A program made the translations under genes and the position numbers. The notes beneath the pieces were generated by a model. The model was not told the DNA's origin and ran no database searches. It saw only the letters and a list, made by a program, of their open reading frames with translations. This document shows, piece after piece, positions 60,197 to 64,000 of a DNA stretch of 64,000 bases. Position 1 is the stretch's first letter, and every line of letters starts with the position of its first letter. Source of the stretch: Nitrospirota bacterium (lineage in GTDB: Bacteria; Nitrospirota; UBA9217); contig JALNZF010000006.1 in the NCBI GenBank assembly GCA_023229435.1, positions 1-64,000 on the forward strand, in the 5' to 3' direction.

Positions 60197-60477
60197 ATGA
60201 TCGTGATAGTAAAAGCGCGCCGGATACCGCTGACGGAATGAGGGGCGTGACCCTTGCGAGGGATGGTAATGCTGATCTTGTCCTGCTGCAGAACGGTGTG
60301 ATCTTCGCTCAGAAAAAAAGACTCGGCGATTTTCCCGGCACAGTGTATGTGTTGGATGATGATAAGCGTTTGCGGGGAATGAAAGCTTCCGAGATCGATG
60401 ATTGGGTGCAGGCCATCGACTACGACCGGCTGACGGACCTTATGATGGAAAGCGATAAGGTTGTGGGGATGTTTTAG
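60197..60477 (+). pseudogene. DsrH/TusB-like gene with one-base frameshift
   Basis: The ATG at 60197 starts MIVIVK and then leaves frame, meeting TGA at 60239. The +2 frame from about 60211 continues KSAPDTADGMRGVTLARDGN and DLVLLQNGVIFAQKKRLGDF to a stop at 60475, a complete DsrH. One missing A in the A run at 60211-60214 (four where five are needed) explains it. A later ATG at 60238 could still make an N-truncated protein. It may be a sequencing error or a slippage site. Confidence 0.8.
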
Positions 60478-60504
60478 CGGGACCTTTTGCATCGCCACAT
60501 ATCC

Positions 60505-60610
60505 GTCATTCCCGCCCCTGCTTAAATCATGCTGGGGCAGGCTTTGAGCGGGAATCCGGTTTAACCTGTTCGGATGAACCAGATCCCCGATAGAAACATT
60601 CGGGGATGAC
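60505..60610. repeat. Palindromic intergenic element with GTCATTCCCG ends
   Basis: GTCATTCCCGCCC at the left end faces TTCGGGGATGAC at the right (60599-60610). Inner pairs include GCCCCTGC/GCAGGGGC-like and CGGATG. The left end is also found at 51277. It fits a REP/MITE-type repeat. Confidence 0.65.
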
Positions 60611-60634
60611 AAAGTAGATCACAGCGGAGGAACT

Positions 60635-61822
60635 ATGACAAGGATCGTTGTGTTAGGGGGATCGTTCGGGGGACTGACCGCGGCCTTGGAACTGAAACGG
60701 CTGCTGGGGAAGAATGCCGACGTAACAGTGGTTAGTGACGATGACCGGTTTGTGTTCCTGCCGTCCCTGCCGTGGCTTGTTATGGGATGGAGGAAGCCTG
60801 AGGACATAACGCTCAGACTGAGCAACATTCTTAAGCCGAAAGGGATTGATTTTATCCATGAAGCTGCAAAGCAGGTTGATGGGGATTCATCCAAGGTGTA
60901 CACCACCACACGGGGGTTGTCCTATGATTATCTCGTTATCGCCACCGGTCCCCATCTTGCCTTTGATGAAATCCCCGGCCTTGGGCCGGAAAAGGGATTC
61001 ACCGCCTGCACGTTTACGCTCAACCACGCGGTGAAGACCGCGCAGACGTGGAGAACGGTACTCGAAACGCCGGGGCCGATCGTGCTCGGATCATCGCAGA
61101 TGGTGAGCTGCTTCGGCCCGTCGTATGAGCTCGCTTTCGAGATGGATGCCGAACTTCGGAGGCTGAAGATGCGGCACAAAGTCCCCATTATCTACCTCAC
61201 CTCAGAGCCCTACCCAGGGCACATGGGTGTGGGCGGGCTCGGCAACTCAAAACGATTTATCGAAGATGAATTCGCCGAGCGTGATATCAAGCCCATGGTG
61301 AGCCAGGCCATCGAGGAGGTCACGCCCGGGGAGATCAAGCTCAAGGGCGGCGCCAGGATACCCTTCAAGCTCGCGATGATCGCGCCGCCGTTCAGGGGTG
61401 TGCCCGCAGTCGCTCCGCTTGGTAATCCCCGGGGCTTCATCCCCGTGGACAAAAATTACCGGCATACGAAGTACAAAAACATCTTTGCCGTCGGCGTTGC
61501 CATGGCGATAGCGCCGCCGGAGGTCACGCCCGTGCCGACGGGTGTTCCCAAGACGGGATTCATGACCGTGAGGATGGCTGAGATCGCCGCGGCAACGATC
61601 GCCTCTGATGTCACCGGTAAGACGCCGCCCCCTGCGGAAGAACTTGGCGTGGTATGCCTCATGGATTTGGGCAATACGGCCGCCTTTATGAAGGCGTATC
61701 CGGTCCTTCCGCCGCGGCAGAGCTCTTATATGAAGAAGGCGATCTGGGCGAAGTGGATGAAGCTCGGTTTTGAGAAATATTTCCTTTCCAAGATGAGGCA
61801 CGGTTTGAGCAACTGGCCGTAG
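60635..61822 (+). CDS. Sulfide:quinone oxidoreductase-like flavoprotein
   Basis: A 395-residue FAD protein. N-terminal dinucleotide fold IVVLGGSFGGLTAALELK, second GxGxxG-type segment PGPIVLGSSQMVSCFGPSYE and the C-terminal FAD contact NIFAVGVAMAIAPPE. Three Cys at about positions 125, 159 and 341 match the catalytic Cys of SQR. It oxidises sulfide (possibly other chalcogenides) to polysulfide and reduces quinone. The C-terminal region has amphipathic helices for membrane binding. CGGAGGAA precedes the ATG. Confidence 0.88.
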   Translation: MTRIVVLGGSFGGLTAALELKRLLGKNADVTVVSDDDRFVFLPSLPWLVMGWRKPEDITLRLSNILKPKGIDFIHEAAKQVDGDSSKVYTTTRGLSYDYLVIATGPHLAFDEIPGLGPEKGFTACTFTLNHAVKTAQTWRTVLETPGPIVLGSSQMVSCFGPSYELAFEMDAELRRLKMRHKVPIIYLTSEPYPGHMGVGGLGNSKRFIEDEFAERDIKPMVSQAIEEVTPGEIKLKGGARIPFKLAMIAPPFRGVPAVAPLGNPRGFIPVDKNYRHTKYKNIFAVGVAMAIAPPEVTPVPTGVPKTGFMTVRMAEIAAATIASDVTGKTPPPAEELGVVCLMDLGNTAAFMKAYPVLPPRQSSYMKKAIWAKWMKLGFEKYFLSKMRHGLSNWP

Positions 61823-61868
61823 AATCTGCGCTATTTCCTTGCGTGTTCCTGAAAGGGGGAAAATTGCC

Positions 61869-62291
61869 ATGCCAAAGATAGTGAAAAATGTTTCGGTGAT
61901 GTGTTTCCACGACGAGCTATGCCAGGTCTACAATGCCCTCATGACCGCGCTGAGCCTTCTGCGGGAAGGCTCCAAGGTCACTATGTTCTTCGGCTCACGG
62001 GGCATCAATGCGGTGCACAAGGAAAAAGTGAAGGACCTCAAATGTCTTCCCGACCAGCCGAAGGAAGAGGGCGACGCGGTAATGAAGAAGATGGAGGAGA
62101 TGAACCTGCCGAGCGTCGAGGACCTGTTCTTCATGCTGATCGCGGAGGGAGGAACCGTGCTTGCTTGTCCCTTGAATGTCGCGTTGTTCAACATTGCCAA
62201 AAAGGATTTGATCGACGGTGTCAAGGTAGCCGATCCGGTGCATTACTATAAAGACGTTGTGATCCCGGCGGATATGAACCTGACTTTTTAG
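61869..62291 (+). CDS. DsrE-family protein
   Basis: A 140-residue DsrE/F-like peroxiredoxin-fold protein (VSVMCFHDELCQVYNALMTA, GSKVTMFFGSRGINAVHKEK, GGTVLACPLNVALFNIAKKD). Cys in LACPLN is at the DsrE2/SirA-associated persulfide position. Its degenerate sister lies at 53336. It probably carries persulfide formed by the SQR encoded just upstream. Confidence 0.88.
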   Translation: MPKIVKNVSVMCFHDELCQVYNALMTALSLLREGSKVTMFFGSRGINAVHKEKVKDLKCLPDQPKEEGDAVMKKMEEMNLPSVEDLFFMLIAEGGTVLACPLNVALFNIAKKDLIDGVKVADPVHYYKDVVIPADMNLTF

Positions 62292-62340
62292 GGCCGACAT
62301 CTGAAAATATCGATATACGATTATGCAAATCGGAGGAGGT

Positions 62341-62556
62341 ATGCATGAAGAGGTTTTTCGTGCAAAATCTCCCCCCCCCGGTTTACCGCTGGAGAAATGG
62401 CTTCATCAGCTTGCTTCCCTGCGGCTTACGCAGTTCATGATTCATCAGACCCTGAGGCTTTCTTTTTTCGCCCTTTATGGATTGTCGGATGAAGATTACC
62501 TGATGGATCCCGAAGTAAAATATAATTTTACGGACTCGCAATCTGGGTTGCCATAG
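62341..62556 (+). CDS. Small unknown protein with C9 run
   Basis: A 71-residue frame (start 62341, or 62323). It reads KSPPPGLPLEKWLHQLASLR, then LTQFMIHQTLRLSFFALYGL, and ends DPEVKYNF...SGLP. No family is recognised. The sequence contains nine consecutive C (62371-62379) and an alternative ATG at 62345 in a different frame is better placed after GGAGGAGG, giving MKRFFVQNLPPP. A change in the C run would join the two, so the true N-terminus is uncertain. Confidence 0.5.
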   Translation: MHEEVFRAKSPPPGLPLEKWLHQLASLRLTQFMIHQTLRLSFFALYGLSDEDYLMDPEVKYNFTDSQSGLP

Positions 62557-62702
62557 GATGGAATCTTTTCGGCGGCGGCAAACCCTGAGGCCGGTTCGGG
62601 CAACTGGCGAAGGATGACAACGTTTACACGCACCTTAGATATGAGTTCTGATCTTGGCGCCGAGAATATTTTGAGAAAATCGCTTTCAAGTGATTTAAAA
62701 CT

Positions 62703-62723
62703 CCCTGCGCTCTTGGCGCAGGG
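62703..62723 (-). terminator. Hairpin at end of CopD-like gene
   Basis: CCCTGCGC pairs with GCGCAGGG around TCTTG; on the reverse strand AGTTTT follows. Confidence 0.65.
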
Positions 62724-62739
62724 TTCTTCACTGGGAGAT

Positions 62740-63231
62740 TCAGGCCCTGTAAGCATACAGCATACTGGTTAATAAGAGCACTGTGATGCCCAGAAAAAAG
62801 TTGATCTTTACTAGATTCAGGGATAAAGTTTGTAACTTCTGAACTTTTTCAGGATGGCTTCCTTTCGACGCTAACCGTGCTATCCCCGGTGTCAGAAACA
62901 ACCCACGGTAAATATGAATGCTTGTCATCGTTACTACGAGCAGAATCTTTATAAAAAGCGATTGTTCCCGTAGGCTGGAAAGCCTGCTGAGGTCGGCAAA
63001 TTCACGCGAAGCAACACTCATGATGATGCCGGTTGCGATGATCAGGAAAATACTGACGTTTGCCAGCGGAATAAAACGCTTGCTCAGAGGCCCCATGATT
63101 TTACCCGGCTGGTCTATGGTTTTTCCCACAACCGGAAGTGCAACGTATAAAATAAAAAAAATTCCACCTATCCAGACAACTGCCGATAACAAATGCACCC
63201 ATGCGGTCACGGTCAACAATAATCCGTCCAT
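62740..63231 (-). CDS. CopD/DUF2269-like membrane protein
   Basis: A 163-residue membrane protein with four hydrophobic segments. His-containing helices (TAWVHLLSAVVWIGGIFFIL and TMTSIHIYRGLFLTPGIARL) resemble the CopD/DUF2269 family, some members of which bind copper or haem in the membrane. It is the last of four reverse genes headed by an ArsR regulator. Confidence 0.78.
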   Translation of the reverse strand: MDGLLLTVTAWVHLLSAVVWIGGIFFILYVALPVVGKTIDQPGKIMGPLSKRFIPLANVSIFLIIATGIIMSVASREFADLSRLSSLREQSLFIKILLVVTMTSIHIYRGLFLTPGIARLASKGSHPEKVQKLQTLSLNLVKINFFLGITVLLLTSMLYAYRA

Positions 63232-63304
63232 TTACTCAACCTCCTGGAGAATTTCGTGGGGAGAATGCTGTCTCCCCACGAATCATTTAGAATAATCAGT
63301 TTTA

Positions 63305-63409
63305 TTACTTTTTCATCGGTGGAACACAGCCGCATCCACAGCCGCAGGTCGATGTCTTTGCGCTTTCTACTGTTTTTTCCGCTTTCTCGTTTTTCTTCGC
63401 ATCTGCCAT
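63305..63409 (-). CDS. 34-residue Cys-rich peptide
   Basis: A very small gene encoding MADAKKNEKAEKTVES then AKTSTCGCGCGCVPPMKK. The CGCGCGC run of four Cys is a probable metal-binding tail. A strong GAAGGAGG ribosome site sits 8 bases upstream of the ATG, and it follows a Cys-rich gene by only 2 bases, so it is very likely real though below the usual size cut-off. Confidence 0.7.
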   Translation of the reverse strand: MADAKKNEKAEKTVESAKTSTCGCGCGCVPPMKK

Positions 63410-63411
63410 GA

Positions 63412-63603
63412 TTAGTCACCTCCTTCTTCGGCGGTAGCCGATGATTCCAGATTTTTATTAACCGCGTCAAGTTCTGATTCCAAATTCCTTTTATACTCCT
63501 TAAGCCGGATCAGCAGTTCATTTTTACTAAGAAGTCTATTGTCAATTGCGTGTTCACAAATGCATTGCTTCTCTCTACTGGTACACTCATGCTCTTGGCA
63601 CAT
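63412..63603 (-). CDS. Small Cys-rich coiled-coil protein
   Basis: A 63-residue protein. The N-terminus (MCQEHECTSREKQCICEHAI) has five Cys and two His that could bind a metal. The rest is a helical coiled coil (LLIRLKEYKRNLESELDAV). The start at 63603 is preferred over 63618 because GGGAGG lies correctly before it. Its helix resembles the C-terminal coiled coil of the ArsR protein at 63666 (LLEYKKRLERELQEVKG). Confidence 0.7.
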   Translation of the reverse strand: MCQEHECTSREKQCICEHAIDNRLLSKNELLIRLKEYKRNLESELDAVNKNLESSATAEEGGD

Positions 63604-63625
63604 GGGCTGCCTCCCCATTTTAGTT

Positions 63626-63643
63626 TATGAGCATACGCTTATA
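63626..63643 (-). promoter_or_regulatory. Inverted-repeat operator candidate
   Basis: TATGAGC and GCTTATA are near-perfect inverted arms around ATAC, 23 bases ahead of the small Cys-rich genes and just after the ArsR gene on the same strand. It is a plausible ArsR binding site. Confidence 0.45.
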
Positions 63644-63665
63644 TAAAAAATAAAAAAATATTCTA

Positions 63666-64000
63666 CTACTTTTTTTCCAGCGCTGCAATCTTTCCCTTAA
63701 CCTCTTGCAATTCTCTCTCAAGGCGTTTTTTATACTCAAGTAAGGCTTCCTTTGGGCCGGAGACCTGTTTCTTGTTACCGAATTCACAGCCGCAGGTGCA
63801 GACTTTCATCAATTCATGTTGGCACTTATCAAGGCTCTCTTTGTTGAGAGTGTAATAAATATAGTAGCCCTTTCTTTCATCGGTAACTAAACCCGCCTGT
63901 TTTAGTACACGAAGATGCTGTGAAACCGCAGACTGACTGATTCCCAAGGCATCGGTTATTATATTAACGGACAATGGTCCAGCCTTAAGCAACTCGATTA
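63666..64000 (-). CDS. ArsR-family regulator with Cys motif and coiled coil (5' end outside window)
   Basis: At least 108 residues are visible and the frame stays open to the window edge (IELLKAGPLSVN), so the start is missing. The helix-turn-helix is ALGISQSAVSQHLRVLKQAG, with the wing DERKGYYIYYTL. A CTCGCEF cluster follows, then a C-terminal coiled coil (LEYKKRLERELQEVKGKIA). Cys spacing suggests a metal sensor. It heads the reverse operon of Cys-rich peptides and CopD-like protein. Confidence 0.85.
   Translation of the reverse strand, partial: IELLKAGPLSVNIITDALGISQSAVSQHLRVLKQAGLVTDERKGYYIYYTLNKESLDKCQHELMKVCTCGCEFGNKKQVSGPKEALLEYKKRLERELQEVKGKIAALEKK

Noticed and set aside
60239..60241. 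TGA in the first frame of the dsrH-like gene as selenocysteine
   Set aside because: A second TGA follows at 60248 and the protein clearly continues in another frame, so a one-base deletion explains it.
1..64000. CRISPR array, prophage, complete insertion sequence, rRNA or tRNA-Sec
   Set aside because: No regular spacer-repeat array, phage or transposase gene, rRNA segment or long-armed Sec tRNA was seen on reading both strands.

Overview
The window looks like chromosome from an anaerobic, respiring, selenoprotein-rich bacterium of the Nitrospirota or Desulfobacterota type. This is an inference from moderate-to-high GC content, several c-type multihaem cytochromes, a Mo-bis-MGD oxidoreductase with its own cofactor genes, many signal-transduction proteins, the ihfA-like/merR/tRNA-Pro/surE/pcm order, and at least six genes whose reading frames continue through an in-frame UGA. 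No rRNA, CRISPR array, prophage or complete insertion sequence was seen.

Layout. 0.2-5.8 kb: a FixH/YtkA-like lipoprotein, a histidine kinase and an NtrC-type regulator separated by a foldback repeat, a copper chaperone, an unknown protein and ApbE. 6.2-14.3 kb: a tatA remnant, two tandem triheme cytochromes, a 4Fe-4S subunit and a Tat-exported molybdopterin oxidoreductase, then fmdE-like, modE-like, moeA and moaA, so enzyme and cofactor supply sit together. 14.4-19.1 kb: an arsenic/thiol cluster (ArsP-like permease, small thioredoxin, ArsR, ArsC, Acr3, thioredoxin, CcdA), ending in an arsM stub and an ABC-transporter stub. 19.3-21.5 kb: a HesB-like selenoprotein and a minimal sufCB pair. 21.7-29.5 kb: a Crp/Fnr regulator, a receiver protein, a PAS/GGDEF protein, a pentahaem cytochrome with an in-frame UGA, FabF and a DUF4912 protein. 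29.6-40.7 kb: GH57 branching enzyme, HicAB and Phd/RelE-type toxin-antitoxin pairs, a GlcD-like oxidase, L,D-transpeptidase, HD hydrolase, a second PAS/GGDEF protein, an FKBP interrupted by UGA, and BrnA beside a broken BrnT. 40.7-51.2 kb: an octahaem HAO-like cytochrome and mostly housekeeping genes (HU/IHF, MerR, tRNA-Pro, SurE, Pcm, PAP2, DUF190, CrcB, patatin/BamA-type outer-membrane protein, AspS).

51.3-62.6 kb is the most unusual part. It has a 55-residue dual-CXXC selenoprotein, a thioredoxin-fold selenoprotein followed by a TauE/SafE permease and a rhodanese, a DsrE remnant, a fused ArsS-ArsM arsenic enzyme, a TVP38-type membrane protein, an ArsR regulator, SelD that itself contains selenocysteine, a second TauE/SafE permease, a DsrE selenoprotein with a UxxC motif, DsrF- and DsrH-like proteins, a sulfide:quinone oxidoreductase and another DsrE. 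The four selenoprotein genes in this block each have a hairpin at bacterial-SECIS distance, and a shared 12-mer (CATAATAATRTT) lies in the two main promoters. I read the block as a selenium/sulfur/arsenic chalcogen-handling island, possibly under ArsR control. The parts are seen in the sequence; their joint function is inferred.

62.7-64 kb: a CopD-like membrane protein, two small Cys-rich peptides and an ArsR gene cut by the window end.

Several gene remnants (tatA, arsM, ABC ATPase, brnT, dsrE), a one-base frameshift in dsrH, and dispersed heptamer and palindromic repeats point to active local rearrangement.
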